From Micromonospora endolithica (GTDB lineage: Bacteria > Actinomycetota > Actinomycetes > Mycobacteriales > Micromonosporaceae): 64,000 bases of DNA. Both the position numbers and the translations under genes were made by a program. This document shows positions 32,870 to 41,981 of this stretch, in pieces (position 1 is the first letter of the stretch; each line of letters starts with the position of its first letter). Where the stretch lies: the NCBI RefSeq assembly GCF_003626595.1, contig NZ_RBAK01000001.1:992001-1056000 (forward strand), given 5' to 3'. The notes under the pieces are model-generated. The model did not search any database and had not been told where the DNA came from. It saw only the letters and a list, made by a program, of their open reading frames with translations.

Positions 32870-35716
32870 TCAGAGCAGGTGGAGGGCGCGGGCGCGGCGG
32901 ACCGCGTCGCGGCGGCGGGTGGCGTCGAGCTTGCGGTAGATGTTGCGGACGTGGGTCTTCACCGTGTTGACCGACAGGGACAGCTCGGCGGCGATCTCCA
33001 CGTTGGACAGGATGCTCTGCAGGTACCGCAGGATGGTCAGCTCCCGCTCGGTCAGCGGCTCGTCCAGCGTCGCCGGGCCGGGGGCGGTTGGCGGGCGGGA
33101 CGGCGGCTCGTCGGTGCCGCGGACCAGGTCGCTGACCGTCGGCCAGTGCGCGGTGCCGGCGTCGAGGTGCGCGGCGAGCAGGTCCCGTACCCCCGGCTCG
33201 GCGTGGGTGAAGGGCCGCCGGTAGCCCTCGGCGGCGGCCAGGTCCAGGGCCTGTTCCAGGATCCGCCCGGCCCGCCGGTCGTCGCCCGCGCGGCGGGCCA
33301 GCACCGCGTCCAGCAGGGCGGCGTCGAGGCGTACCGGCAACGGCCAGTCCGCCGCCTCCGGGGCCTGCCAGTCCGGCAACACCTGTGCGGCGGCCCGGGC
33401 GTCTCCGGCACGCAGCTCGACCCGGGCCCGTGCCACGGCCAGCGGTGCGACCGGTGGATCACCCGCGTCCGCCGGGTCGGCGAGCAGGTGACGGGCGGTC
33501 TCCAGGTCGCCCCGGAGGCCGCGCAGATCCGCCTCGGCGGCGATCAGCGAGTGGGTCAGCTCCCCCGCCGTGGGCAGGTCGGCGAGGCGTTCGCGTGCCT
33601 CCTCCAGCGTCCGGCACGCTCCGGCGAGGTCCCCGGCGTCGCGCAGCAGGTGCGACCGGCACAGGGCCGCCACCGCCCCGGCCGCCGGCTCGCCGGTCGC
33701 CGGGGCGGCCAGGGACAGGCTCGCCTCGGCCTCCTCCGGCTGGTCACGGTGCAGGGCCACCACGGCCAGCGCCAGGTAGCCGTACCCGCAGTCCTTCCGG
33801 CACGCCCACCCCTGGCAGGGCGGCATGGCCAGCGCCTCCCGGGCCCGGTCCTCGGCCGCCCGCAACTCGCCCCGGACCGCGTGCAGGAGCGCCGCCCGGC
33901 TCGCACCGACGAGTTCGGTCCGCGGCCGGCCGGCGGCGCGGGCGGTGGGCAACGCCCGGGCGAAGGCCACGGCGGCGGCGCGCAGGTCCCCGTCGGCCAG
34001 GTCGGCGAGACCGATGGCGGTGTCCGCGACCGCCCACGCGTCGGCGTCCCCGGCCGCGTCCCCCCGGGGCTCGACCGGCGCCGGCCCGGCGACCACCGGA
34101 ACAGCCGGCCCGGAGGGCACGGGCCCCGCCGGCCCGGAGGGCACGGACCCGACCGGCGGCGCCCCGGAGGGCACCGGGCCGGCCGGGTGGACGGCGTGCA
34201 GCCGCTCGGCGGCGGCGCGTACCCCGGTCGGGTCGCCGGACAACCGGGCCAGCGCCAGCTCCACCGCGGCGGCCAGCGACCGGAACCGGTCCCGGCGCGG
34301 GACGGGCAGCGAGCCGGCGGCCCGCATCGCCGCCCGCAGGTGACCGGTCGCGGCGCCGGCGTCGCCGGCGTGGGCCCGCTCGGCCGCACAGGCGAGGGCC
34401 AGCTCCGGGTCGCGGCGCACCGCCTCCTCCGGCGGGGGCGCGGGCGCCGGCCCGGTCGGGCTCTCCTGGTCGTACGGGGCCAGCTCCGGCCACCGGGTGA
34501 CGAACAGGTCGCTGGCGGTCGCCCAGTCCCCGGCGCGCAGCGCGTGCCGCAGGGCGTCGGCGGGCCGGCCGTTGTCGGCGTACCAGCCGGTCGCCCGCAG
34601 GTGCAGCTCGCGCAGTTCCTCGGCGGGCAACCCGCGCAGCTCGGCGTGCAGCAGGTCGGCCAGCAGGGGGTGGCAGCGGTACCAGGGCGGACGGCTGTCG
34701 TCGCGGCGCAACAGGCCGCCGTCGGCGGCCAGCCCGGCCAGCGCGGTCCCGGTGTCCGCCCGGCCGGTCAGCGCGTCGGCGAGACCGGCGCAGACGGCGT
34801 CGGCGACGGCGGTCCGGCGCAGGACGTCCCGGGTGTCCGCGTCCAGGCCGGCCAGCACCTCCTCGTGCAGGTAGCCGGCGACGTCGGGCTGGTCACCACC
34901 GAACTGTTCCACCCAGCGGGCCGGATCGGGTCGCCCGCGCAGGGCGAGCGCGGCGAACCGGAGCGCGGCGGGCCAACCGTCGGTGCGTTCCCGCAGCCGG
35001 CGTACGCCGGCGACCGGCAGCGGCACCCCGTGTGCGGTGAGCAGGTCGGCGATCTCGTCACCGCTGAACGCCAGCTCGTCCGGTCCGATCTCGGTCAGCT
35101 CGCCGGCCAGGCGCAGCCGGTGCACCGCCAGGGGCAGCCCGGCCCGCGCGCCGGCCAGCAGTCGCAGCCGGCCCGCGGAGTGCCGGAGCAGGAACTCCAG
35201 GCCGGTCAGCGCGGTCGGGTCGGTGATCCGGTGCAGGTCGTCGAGCACCAGCAGGACGGGGCGCTCCCGGGCGGCCAACGCGGCGGCCAGCAGTTCCAGC
35301 TGGTCCGGGCGCGGCGACCGGTCGGGCAGCGGCGGGCCGTCCGCACCGTCCGCCGCCGCGGTGGCCGCGCGCAGCGCCCCGGCGAGGTACGACCAGAGCC
35401 GGTCGGCGTCGTCGCCGGCCTCCACCGACACCCAGCCGGGCACCGGTGACCCGGCGGTGGTCGGTCCGTCCCCGCCGGCCTGGTCCCGGCCCGTCCCGGC
35501 GGCGGCCCGGGCCCAGGACGCGAGCACCGTCGTCTTGCCCCAGCCGGCGGGCGCGGCGACCAGGGTGACCGGTCCGGCGGCGCCCTGGTCGAGCAGCCGC
35601 AGCAGGCGGGGCCGGAGGAGCACCGGCTCGGGCAGCGGTGGCGGACCCAGCCGGGACGCCAGCAGCGTGCCGGCCGTGGTCGCGCCGACCCCCGTCGCCC
35701 GTCCGTCCTCCGGCAC
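32870..35716 (-). CDS. large LuxR-type ATP-dependent regulator (MalT/LAL group)
   Basis: A 948-residue regulator. Near the N-terminus it has the STAND-type ATPase with Walker A APAGWGKTT (about residue 58) and Walker B-like LLVLDDLHRI, then a long helical/TPR-like region rich in Ala with a Pro/Ser/Gly low-complexity insert near residue 540, and a C-terminal LuxR HTH (LTERELTILRYLQ, VKTHVRNIYRKLDATRR). MalT proteins activate genes on binding a sugar or other inducer and ATP. The GTG start at 35716 follows a G-rich RBS; the TTG at 35731 is less likely. No clear target operon; the BON/peroxiredoxin genes are convergent neighbours. Confidence 0.87.
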   Translation of the reverse strand: MPEDGRATGVGATTAGTLLASRLGPPPLPEPVLLRPRLLRLLDQGAAGPVTLVAAPAGWGKTTVLASWARAAAGTGRDQAGGDGPTTAGSPVPGWVSVEAGDDADRLWSYLAGALRAATAAADGADGPPLPDRSPRPDQLELLAAALAARERPVLLVLDDLHRITDPTALTGLEFLLRHSAGRLRLLAGARAGLPLAVHRLRLAGELTEIGPDELAFSGDEIADLLTAHGVPLPVAGVRRLRERTDGWPAALRFAALALRGRPDPARWVEQFGGDQPDVAGYLHEEVLAGLDADTRDVLRRTAVADAVCAGLADALTGRADTGTALAGLAADGGLLRRDDSRPPWYRCHPLLADLLHAELRGLPAEELRELHLRATGWYADNGRPADALRHALRAGDWATASDLFVTRWPELAPYDQESPTGPAPAPPPEEAVRRDPELALACAAERAHAGDAGAATGHLRAAMRAAGSLPVPRRDRFRSLAAAVELALARLSGDPTGVRAAAERLHAVHPAGPVPSGAPPVGSVPSGPAGPVPSGPAVPVVAGPAPVEPRGDAAGDADAWAVADTAIGLADLADGDLRAAAVAFARALPTARAAGRPRTELVGASRAALLHAVRGELRAAEDRAREALAMPPCQGWACRKDCGYGYLALAVVALHRDQPEEAEASLSLAAPATGEPAAGAVAALCRSHLLRDAGDLAGACRTLEEARERLADLPTAGELTHSLIAAEADLRGLRGDLETARHLLADPADAGDPPVAPLAVARARVELRAGDARAAAQVLPDWQAPEAADWPLPVRLDAALLDAVLARRAGDDRRAGRILEQALDLAAAEGYRRPFTHAEPGVRDLLAAHLDAGTAHWPTVSDLVRGTDEPPSRPPTAPGPATLDEPLTERELTILRYLQSILSNVEIAAELSLSVNTVKTHVRNIYRKLDATRRRDAVRRARALHLL

Positions 35717-35872
35717 CCGGCCACCCCCCAACGGACTCGTGCCGCTCCCCCAGGTCCTGCGGGCGGCGGTTACCCGGCCCGGCCCGGTTCACCCCTTCCG
35801 GAGGAACCGGCTTCACCCCGGCCCGCCGCACCCTGGTCGGGAGGGTCAGCCGGACAGGCGGTGGGAGGAACG

Positions 35873-36298
35873 GTGGGACGGATCGCACGGATGGCCGGCG
35901 GCACCGTCGCGTCGGCGGTCGACGCGCTGGCCGCACGAGCCCGCCGGGCAGGTCGCGGCACCACCGGCAACGATCCGGGCGGCGGGCGGTGGCAGGTGGT
36001 GACGGTGGACCGTACACCCGACGAGGTGCGGCCGGACGGGCGGTGGCCGGAGCCGTTGCGCCGGCTCGGCGACGCCGTGCAGGTGCGGGTGCGGCCGGCG
36101 CCGGGCTGCCGGGGCACCGAGCTGGCCGCCCGCCCCCGCCCCGGCCGGGTGCCGCCGGGGCTCGCCGCCCACCTGGTCGGCGACGACCCCGGCGCACCGG
36201 TCCGGGCGGCGTTGCGGCAGGCCAAGCAGCTCGCCGAGACCGGCGAGGTGCTGCGCGCGGACCGCCCGGCCATGGACCGCGCCGGGCCGCCGGGATGA
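35873..36298 (+). CDS. small unknown protein coupled to an alcohol dehydrogenase
   Basis: A 141-residue basic protein I do not recognise. N-terminal helix (IARMAGGTVASAVDALAARARRA), then VVTVDRTPDEVRPDGRWPEPL, and a C-terminal helical part (VRAALRQAKQLAETGEVL). The pattern of a short beta domain with LRRLGDAVQVRVRPAPG resembles SRPBCC-linked small proteins but the match is weak. GTG 35873 follows GGGAGGA. The stop overlaps the ATG of the alcohol dehydrogenase (ATGA), so the two are made together. Confidence 0.72.
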   Translation: MGRIARMAGGTVASAVDALAARARRAGRGTTGNDPGGGRWQVVTVDRTPDEVRPDGRWPEPLRRLGDAVQVRVRPAPGCRGTELAARPRPGRVPPGLAAHLVGDDPGAPVRAALRQAKQLAETGEVLRADRPAMDRAGPPG

Positions 36299-37452
36299 GG
36301 GCGCTGTGCTGGGTGGGCGCCGACACCCTGGAGGTACGCCAGGTGCCCGACCCGGAGCTGCGCAACGGCCACGACGCCGTGGTGCGGGTACGGCGCAGCG
36401 CCACCTGCGGGGGCGATCTGCCGTTGCTGGCCGGGCGGGTGCCGGACCTGTCCGTGGGCGACGTGCTGGGCCACGAGTTCCTCGGCGAGGTGGTCGAGGT
36501 GGGCCCCGAGGTGCGGGGGCACCGGGTGGGTGACCGGGTGGTGGTGTGCGCCGGGGTGGCCTGCGGCGCCTGCTGGTACTGCCGGCGGGACCTGCCCGCC
36601 TGCTGCGACAACGGCAGCCTGGATCCGGAGGCGGCCGAGACGGCGTGGGGTCACCCGGTCGGCGGGTCGTTCGGCCGGCCGAGGGCGTCGGGCGGTTTCG
36701 CCGGCAGCCACGCCGAGTACGTCCGCGTCCCGTACGCCGACGTCGGGGCGTTCACCGTGCCGGAGGCGGTCGGCGACGACCGGGCGCTGTTCGCCTCGGA
36801 CGCCGCGCCGGCCGGGTGGATGGGTGCGGACCTCGGCGGCGTACGCCCGGGTGACGTGGTGGCGGTGTGGGGGGCCGGGGCGGTCGGGCAGCTCACCGCG
36901 CGGGCGGCGACCCTGCTCGGCGCGGAGCGGGTGATCGTGGTCGACCGGTACCCCGACCGGCTGCGGATGGCCGAGCGGCACGCGGGCGCGGAGACGATCG
37001 ACTACCGGCACGTCGACGTGCCCGCCGAGCTGCGGGAACGCACCGGCGGGCGGGGGCCGGACGTCTGCGTGGAGGCGGTCGGCGTGGGGTGCGACGGGGG
37101 GTCGCCCCGGTCGCTGGCGGACCGGTTCACCGGCCGCGCCGAGCGACCCACCGCGGTCCGCGAGGCGGTGCACGCCTGCCGCAAGGGCGGCACCGTGTTC
37201 GTACTCGGTGAGTTCACCGGCTTCGTGGACGCCTTTCCGCTCGGCGCGGTCACCGCCAAGGGGTTGACCGTGCGGGGCGCACGCCAGCATGGGCAGCGCT
37301 ACATCCCGATGCTGCTGGAGCGGATGGCCTCGGGCGAGTTGCGCACCGAGCACCTGGCGACCCACGAACTGCCGCTGGAGCAGGGCGCCCGGGGGTACGC
37401 GCTGTTCCGGGACCGCGCCGACGGCTGCGTACGCAGCGTGCTGGTGCCGTAG
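36295..37452 (+). CDS. zinc-dependent alcohol/formaldehyde dehydrogenase
   Basis: A 385-residue MDR dehydrogenase. Catalytic zinc ligands: Cys in ATCGGDLP and His-Glu in LGHEFLGEV; structural zinc Cys set in CGACWYCRRDLPACC. NAD-binding loop GAGAVGQL near residue 198 followed by VVDRYPDRL. The insert VEAVGVGCDGG and overall length match the glutathione-independent formaldehyde dehydrogenase-like group. It is coupled to the small gene before it. Substrate unknown. Confidence 0.9.
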   Translation: MRALCWVGADTLEVRQVPDPELRNGHDAVVRVRRSATCGGDLPLLAGRVPDLSVGDVLGHEFLGEVVEVGPEVRGHRVGDRVVVCAGVACGACWYCRRDLPACCDNGSLDPEAAETAWGHPVGGSFGRPRASGGFAGSHAEYVRVPYADVGAFTVPEAVGDDRALFASDAAPAGWMGADLGGVRPGDVVAVWGAGAVGQLTARAATLLGAERVIVVDRYPDRLRMAERHAGAETIDYRHVDVPAELRERTGGRGPDVCVEAVGVGCDGGSPRSLADRFTGRAERPTAVREAVHACRKGGTVFVLGEFTGFVDAFPLGAVTAKGLTVRGARQHGQRYIPMLLERMASGELRTEHLATHELPLEQGARGYALFRDRADGCVRSVLVP

Positions 37453-37516
37453 GCCGTTCCGGTCTCGCGGGGCCGCGACTGCGGCGGGCCGCCGGGGCGG
37501 GTGGCAGACTCGGCGG

Positions 37517-38698
37517 ATGCCTGACGACCGTCCGTACGATCTCGTCCTGTTCGGCGCGACCGGCTTCACCGGGGCGCTCACCGCCGAATACCTGGCCCGG
37601 CACGCCCCGCCCGGGCTGCGCTGGGCGCTCGCCGGGCGCAACCCGGAGAAGCTGGCGGCGGTCCGGGGGCGGCTGGCCGCGATCGACCCGGAGCTGGCCG
37701 GGCTGCCGCTGCTCACCGCCGACGTCACCGACGCGGAGTCGCTGCGCGCGGTGGCGGAGAGCGCCCGCGTCGTGGCCACCACCGTCGGTCCGTACGTGCA
37801 CCACGGCGAGCCGCTGGTCGCCGCCTGCGCCCGGGCGGGAACCGACTACCTGGACATCACCGGCGAGCCGGAGTTCGTCGACACGATGTACGTACGGCAC
37901 CACGCCGAGGCGGTGCGCACCGGCGCCCGGCTGGTGCACACCTGCGGCTTCGACTCGATCCCGCACGACCTGGGCGTCTGGTTCACGCTCAAGCACCTGC
38001 CCACCGACGGGCCGGTGACCGTCGACGGCTACGTGCGGGCCGGCGGGAAGTTCTCCGCCGGCACCTACCACTCGGCGCTGACCGCGTTCTCCCGTACCGG
38101 CGAGGCGAGCCGGGCCGCGAAGCAGCGCCGGGCGGTCGAGCCCCGGCCGGAGGGCCGGCGGGTGCGGGCGGTACCGGGCAGGGTCGGCCGGTCGACGGAC
38201 GTCGGCAGGTGGGCGGTGCCGTTGCCCACCATCGACCCGCAGGTGGTGCGCCGCTCCGCCGCGGCCCGACCGGAGTACGGCCCGGACTTCCGCTACCGGC
38301 ACTTCGCCGCGGTCAAGCGGCTGCCGACGATCGTGGCCGCCGGCGCCGGGATGGCCGGCCTGATCGGTCTGGTGAAGTTGCCGCCGACCCGGCGCTGGCT
38401 GCTGGGTCGGCTCGCCTCCGGGCAGGGGCCCACGCCGGAGCAGCGGGCGAAGTCGTGGTTCCGGGTGCGGTTCGTGGGCACCGGCGGTGGCCGGCGGGTG
38501 GTGACCGAGGTCGCCGGTGGCGACCCCGGCTACGACGAGACGGCCAAGATGCTCGCCGAGTCGGCGCTGTGCCTGGCCACGGACGACGACCTGCCGGCGA
38601 CCTCGGGTCAGGTCACGCCGGTGACCGCGATGGGTGACGCGCTGCTGGAGCGGCTGGTCAAGGCGGGCATGACCTTCCGGGTGGTGGACCAGGGTTGA
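37517..38698 (+). CDS. saccharopine dehydrogenase-like NAD(P)-binding protein (trans-acting enoyl reductase type)
   Basis: A 393-residue protein. The N-terminal Rossmann fold has LFGATGFTGALTAEYL and TTVGPYVHHGEPLVAACA, and later TCGFDSIPHDLGVW; this set marks the group of Rv2449c and Rv2953, the latter a trans-acting enoyl reductase for phthiocerol lipids. A hydrophobic stretch (IVAAGAGMAGLIGLVKL) in the C-terminal half could touch the membrane. It begins with ATG 37517 and ends next to the MerR-clamp gene. The true substrate is likely a polyketide or fatty acyl chain. Confidence 0.85.
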   Translation: MPDDRPYDLVLFGATGFTGALTAEYLARHAPPGLRWALAGRNPEKLAAVRGRLAAIDPELAGLPLLTADVTDAESLRAVAESARVVATTVGPYVHHGEPLVAACARAGTDYLDITGEPEFVDTMYVRHHAEAVRTGARLVHTCGFDSIPHDLGVWFTLKHLPTDGPVTVDGYVRAGGKFSAGTYHSALTAFSRTGEASRAAKQRRAVEPRPEGRRVRAVPGRVGRSTDVGRWAVPLPTIDPQVVRRSAAARPEYGPDFRYRHFAAVKRLPTIVAAGAGMAGLIGLVKLPPTRRWLLGRLASGQGPTPEQRAKSWFRVRFVGTGGGRRVVTEVAGGDPGYDETAKMLAESALCLATDDDLPATSGQVTPVTAMGDALLERLVKAGMTFRVVDQG

Positions 38699-38733
38699 CC
38701 CTCGACCAGGTCGAGGGGACAGGATCGACGGTC

Positions 38734-39813
38734 GTGGAGAGCGACCTGCGCAGCATCGGCGAGCTGGCCCGGGCCAGCGGCCTGACGGTCAGCGCGCTGC
38801 GGTTCTACGACTCCGCCGGCGTGCTGGTGCCGGCCACCGTAGACCCGGTCACCGGCTACCGGTGGTACACCGACGACCAGGTGCGACCGGCCCGGCTGGT
38901 GGCCGGCCTGCGCCGGGTCGGCATGCCGGTGGCCGAGATCGCCGCCGCGGTACGCGCCGAGCCGGCCGCCGCGCACCGCCTGCTCGACGCGCACCTGCGC
39001 CGGCTGGAGGACGGTCTCGCCGACGCTCGTCGGGAACTCTCCCGGATCCGCGTTCTGGTCGATCCCGAGGAGCACCCCGTGACCACCCGTGTCGTGCTGT
39101 CCCCCGCCCACCTGGCCGCCGCCGTGGACGCCGTCCGCTTCGCCGTCGGCACCGACCCGGAACTGCCGGCCGCGACCGGCGTGCTGGTCGACGTCGACGC
39201 CGACGGCCTCCGGTTGGTGGCCACCGACCGTTACCGGCTCGCCGTCGGGCACGCCCCCGGTCCGGTCGAGGGCCCGGCCGTGACGGCGCTCGTCCCGGTC
39301 GGGTTCGTCGACCGGATGCGGACCCTGCTCGGCACCGGGGCCGGCGAGGTGCGGCTGACCGTCGCCGCCGGCACCGTCGAGGTCACCGTCGGCGCCGCCG
39401 CGGTGGCCACCGCCGGGCTGGCGTACGACTTCCCGGACTGGCGCCGCCTGGTGCGGACCGCGCCGGCCGTCGCGCCGGCGCACCGGGCGACCGTCGACGT
39501 GGCGGCGCTGCGCACGGCGCTGACCGGCGCGGACGCCCCCACCGTCCGGCGCGAGCACGACGGCGTGGAGCTGGCCGTCACGGTGCTCGGCCCGGACGAG
39601 CGGGGTGGGGTACGGCTGCTGGACGCCGACGAGGTGGCCGGCGCGTCCGCCGGGTTCCGGGTCGGGGTGAACGGGGCGTACCTGCTCCAGGCCCTCGACG
39701 CCGCCGACGCCGGTCAGCTGGTGCTGGAGCTGGACGGGCCGATCGCGCCGCTGGCCGTACGCCGGACCGACGGCGCCGGGTCCTTCTCGGTGCTGATGCC
39801 GATCCGGCTCTGA
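38734..39813 (+). CDS. MerR-type HTH fused to a DNA polymerase III beta-clamp-like module
   Basis: A 359-residue fusion. Residues about 7-50 are a MerR winged HTH (SIGELARASGLTVSALRFYDSAG, VTGYRWYTDDQV), followed by the dimerisation helix to residue 105. Residues 116-359 resemble domains 2 and 3 of the sliding clamp DnaN: GVLVDVDADGLRLVATDRYRLA at 149-170, FRVGVNGAYLLQALDA, and the C-terminal SFSVLMPIRL. The pieces TDRYRL and MPIRL are those that build the peptide-binding cleft in DnaN; domain 1 is missing and MerR takes its place. GTG 38734 is chosen (VVESDLRSIG); TTG 38695 overlaps the upstream stop. Probably a regulator that senses clamp-binding peptides or replication state, but that is inference. 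Confidence 0.88.
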   Translation: MESDLRSIGELARASGLTVSALRFYDSAGVLVPATVDPVTGYRWYTDDQVRPARLVAGLRRVGMPVAEIAAAVRAEPAAAHRLLDAHLRRLEDGLADARRELSRIRVLVDPEEHPVTTRVVLSPAHLAAAVDAVRFAVGTDPELPAATGVLVDVDADGLRLVATDRYRLAVGHAPGPVEGPAVTALVPVGFVDRMRTLLGTGAGEVRLTVAAGTVEVTVGAAAVATAGLAYDFPDWRRLVRTAPAVAPAHRATVDVAALRTALTGADAPTVRREHDGVELAVTVLGPDERGGVRLLDADEVAGASAGFRVGVNGAYLLQALDAADAGQLVLELDGPIAPLAVRRTDGAGSFSVLMPIRL

Positions 39814-39917
39814 CCGCGGGCCGCCGGGCGTCCCCGCCCCGACACCGGGCCCGGGCGGATCGGGGCGCGACGGTAGCATCGGAAGGTCCACCACCAGACA
39901 AAGGCGTACGGAGCAGC

Positions 39918-41201
39918 ATGCTCGACATGGAGTTGATCCGGAAGGATCGCGAGGCGGTGGCGACCGCGCTGGCCAAGCGACTGGACCCGGCGGAGGTGGC
40001 CGGCGCGCTGGACGAGATCCAGCAGCTGGACCAGCAGCGGCGCAGCCTGATCAGCGAGATCGACGGGGAGCGCCAGCGCCGCAAGGCGGAGTCCCGGGCG
40101 TACGCGGAGGCCAAGCGGGCCGGCCGGGAGCCCGAGCCGGTTGCCCCGGACGCGGGCCGCCGGCAGCTTCCCGAGCTGGAGGCGGCGCTGGACGAGGTGC
40201 AGGGTCGGCTGCGCAACCGGATGGCCGAGCTGCCCAACCTGCCCGCCGACGACGTGGTGTCCGGCGGCAAGGAGGCCAACCGGGTCGTCAAGACCTTCGG
40301 CGAGCCGCCCGCGATCGAGAAGGTCCGCGACCATGTCGAGCTGAGCCGGATGCTGGGCCTGGTCGACCACGAGCGGGGCGTCAAGCTCGGCGGCTCCGGC
40401 TTCTGGATGTACACCGGCATGGGCGCCCGGCTGGAGTGGGCGCTGCTCAACTACCTGATCGAGCGCAACGTCGAGGCCGGCTACGAGTTCCTGCTCCCGC
40501 CGCACCTGCTGCTGGACACCGCCGGGTTCGCCGCCGGGCAGTTCCCCAAGTTCTACGACGACGTCTACCACCTGGACCGGCAGTCCGCCCCGCGCGGGCA
40601 GTTCCTGCTGCCCACGTCGGAGACGGCGATCCTCGGCGCCTACCAGGACGAGATCCTGGAGACGGCGAAGCTGCCGCTGAAGGCCTTCGCCTACACGCCC
40701 TGCTACCGCCGGGAGGCGGCCGGCTCGCACTCCGACGAGCGCGGCACGGTACGCGGCCACCAGTTCAACAAGGTGGAGATCTTCCAGTTCACCCTGCCCG
40801 AGCAGGCCGACGCCGCGCTGGAGGAGATGGTCACCCACGCGGAGAGCCTGGTCGAGGGCCTCGGCCTGCACTACCAGCGGAGCCTGCTGGCGGCCGGCGA
40901 CTCCAGCGCGGCGATGCGCAAGACCCTCGACATCGAGGTCTGGATGCCCAGCACCGGCAAGTACAAGGAGGTCTCGTCGGTCTCCTGGGGCGGTGACTAC
41001 CAGGCCCGGCGGGCGGCGATCCGCTACCGCGAGCCGGGTGGCAAGCAGACCCGTTTCGTGCACACGCTCAACGGCTCCGCGCTGGCCACCAGCCGGCTCT
41101 TCCCGGCGATCCTGGAGCAGTTCCAGCAGCCCGACGGCTCGGTCGTCGTTCCCGAGGTCCTCCGCGACCGCCTGGGCACCGATCTCCTGAGCCCTCGATG
41201 A
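39918..41201 (+). CDS. serS: seryl-tRNA synthetase, divergent form
   Basis: A 427-residue class II synthetase. The N-terminal coiled-coil arm (residues 5-100) binds the long variable arm of tRNA-Ser. The Ser pocket motif reads LLPTSETAIL; motif 2 is YRREAAGSHSDERGTVRGHQF; motif 3 is TLNGSALATSRLFPAILEQFQ. Against the common bacterial form, motif 2 normally has EAGSAGRDTRG, and the segment SSCSNxxDFQARR reads SSVSWGGDYQARR. It is clearly a SerRS but may be a second or resistant form. ATG 39918 with GGAG before it; ends at a perfect hairpin. Confidence 0.9.
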   Translation: MLDMELIRKDREAVATALAKRLDPAEVAGALDEIQQLDQQRRSLISEIDGERQRRKAESRAYAEAKRAGREPEPVAPDAGRRQLPELEAALDEVQGRLRNRMAELPNLPADDVVSGGKEANRVVKTFGEPPAIEKVRDHVELSRMLGLVDHERGVKLGGSGFWMYTGMGARLEWALLNYLIERNVEAGYEFLLPPHLLLDTAGFAAGQFPKFYDDVYHLDRQSAPRGQFLLPTSETAILGAYQDEILETAKLPLKAFAYTPCYRREAAGSHSDERGTVRGHQFNKVEIFQFTLPEQADAALEEMVTHAESLVEGLGLHYQRSLLAAGDSSAAMRKTLDIEVWMPSTGKYKEVSSVSWGGDYQARRAAIRYREPGGKQTRFVHTLNGSALATSRLFPAILEQFQQPDGSVVVPEVLRDRLGTDLLSPR

Positions 41202-41214
41202 CCTGACGGCATCC

Positions 41215-41244
41215 TCGGCCGGGCTTGGCCTCAAGCCCGGCCGA
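41215..41244. terminator. hairpin between convergent genes
   Basis: TCGGCCGGGCTT and AAGCCCGGCCGA, a perfect 12-base stem with a 6-base loop, just after serS and before the convergent thioredoxin-like gene. Confidence 0.75.
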
Positions 41245-41288
41245 TACCGTCTCCCACCCGCGCCGTCGCCACGAACTCGGAAGGATGC

Positions 41289-41933
41289 TCAGGCGGCGAG
41301 GGCTTTCAGCCGGCGGGTCAGGTCTTCGCCGTCGAGGAAGCCCCGGTGGATGATCGTGCCGGTGCGGTCGAGGATGACGAAGGTGCTCTGCTCGACGACC
41401 TCGAAGCGCCGCCACAGGGCCCCGCGCCGGTCCTCGATCTGGGGCACCCCGGCCAGCTCGAACTCGGTGACGAAGTCCTTCATCGCGCGCTGCTCGCCGA
41501 GGCCGGCGACGCCGATCACCGGCACGGTGTCCCGGTAGGCCGGCGCCACCTCGGCGATCGTCCAGGCCTGGGAGGCGCAGGTGGCGCACCAGGGCGCCCA
41601 GAACCACAGCACCACCGGCTTGCCGGCCAGCGCGGCGGTGTCGAAGGGTGTCCCGTCGAGGTTCTTCGCCGCGAAGCGCAGGCTCTCCGGCAGGACGGCG
41701 GGAGCGGTGGGCGTACCGGCGGGAGCGGCGGGCGTACCGGTTGGGGACGCGTCGACACCGCCGGGAGCGGGCGCGGACGCGGCGCCGGCCGGCGGGGCCG
41801 GCTCGGCGGTCCCGCAGGCCGCGCCGGCCAGCAGCGTGCCAGCCAGCACCGCCGCCGTACCGGCCCGCCGGGCCCGTGTCGTCCCGCCGGACCGGCCGTC
41901 CGGTCGCGTGGTACGTGTCGCGGCACCGAGCAT
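41289..41933 (-). CDS. TlpA/ResA-like thioredoxin lipoprotein
   Basis: A 214-residue exported protein. Signal peptide with lipobox LLAGAACG (Cys near 40), Ala/Pro/Thr linker with a short repeat (TPAAPAGTPTAPA), then a thioredoxin fold with FWAPWCATCASQA holding the CxxC pair. TlpA/DsbE proteins reduce disulfides outside the membrane and need electrons from a membrane reductase. The ATG at 41933 has GGAAGGGAG upstream. It follows the NuoF-like and membrane haem genes on the same strand, 48 bases after the former. Confidence 0.88.
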   Translation of the reverse strand: MLGAATRTTRPDGRSGGTTRARRAGTAAVLAGTLLAGAACGTAEPAPPAGAASAPAPGGVDASPTGTPAAPAGTPTAPAVLPESLRFAAKNLDGTPFDTAALAGKPVVLWFWAPWCATCASQAWTIAEVAPAYRDTVPVIGVAGLGEQRAMKDFVTEFELAGVPQIEDRRGALWRRFEVVEQSTFVILDRTGTIIHRGFLDGEDLTRRLKALAA

Positions 41934-41981
41934 CCGCGTCTCCCTTCCTGCCGGCCGGCGCGACGACGCGCGCACGGTGCG

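Noticed and set aside
32432..35449. Plus-strand open frame of about 1005 codons
   Set aside because: It is antisense to the LAL regulator over nearly its whole length and begins inside the DsbA-like gene in another frame. The product is Gly/Arg/Gln-rich with no domain.
38695..38733. TTG 38695 as start of the MerR-clamp gene
   Set aside because: It overlaps the previous stop but adds residues not typical of MerR proteins; GTG 38734 follows AGGGGACAGGA and gives a normal HTH start.
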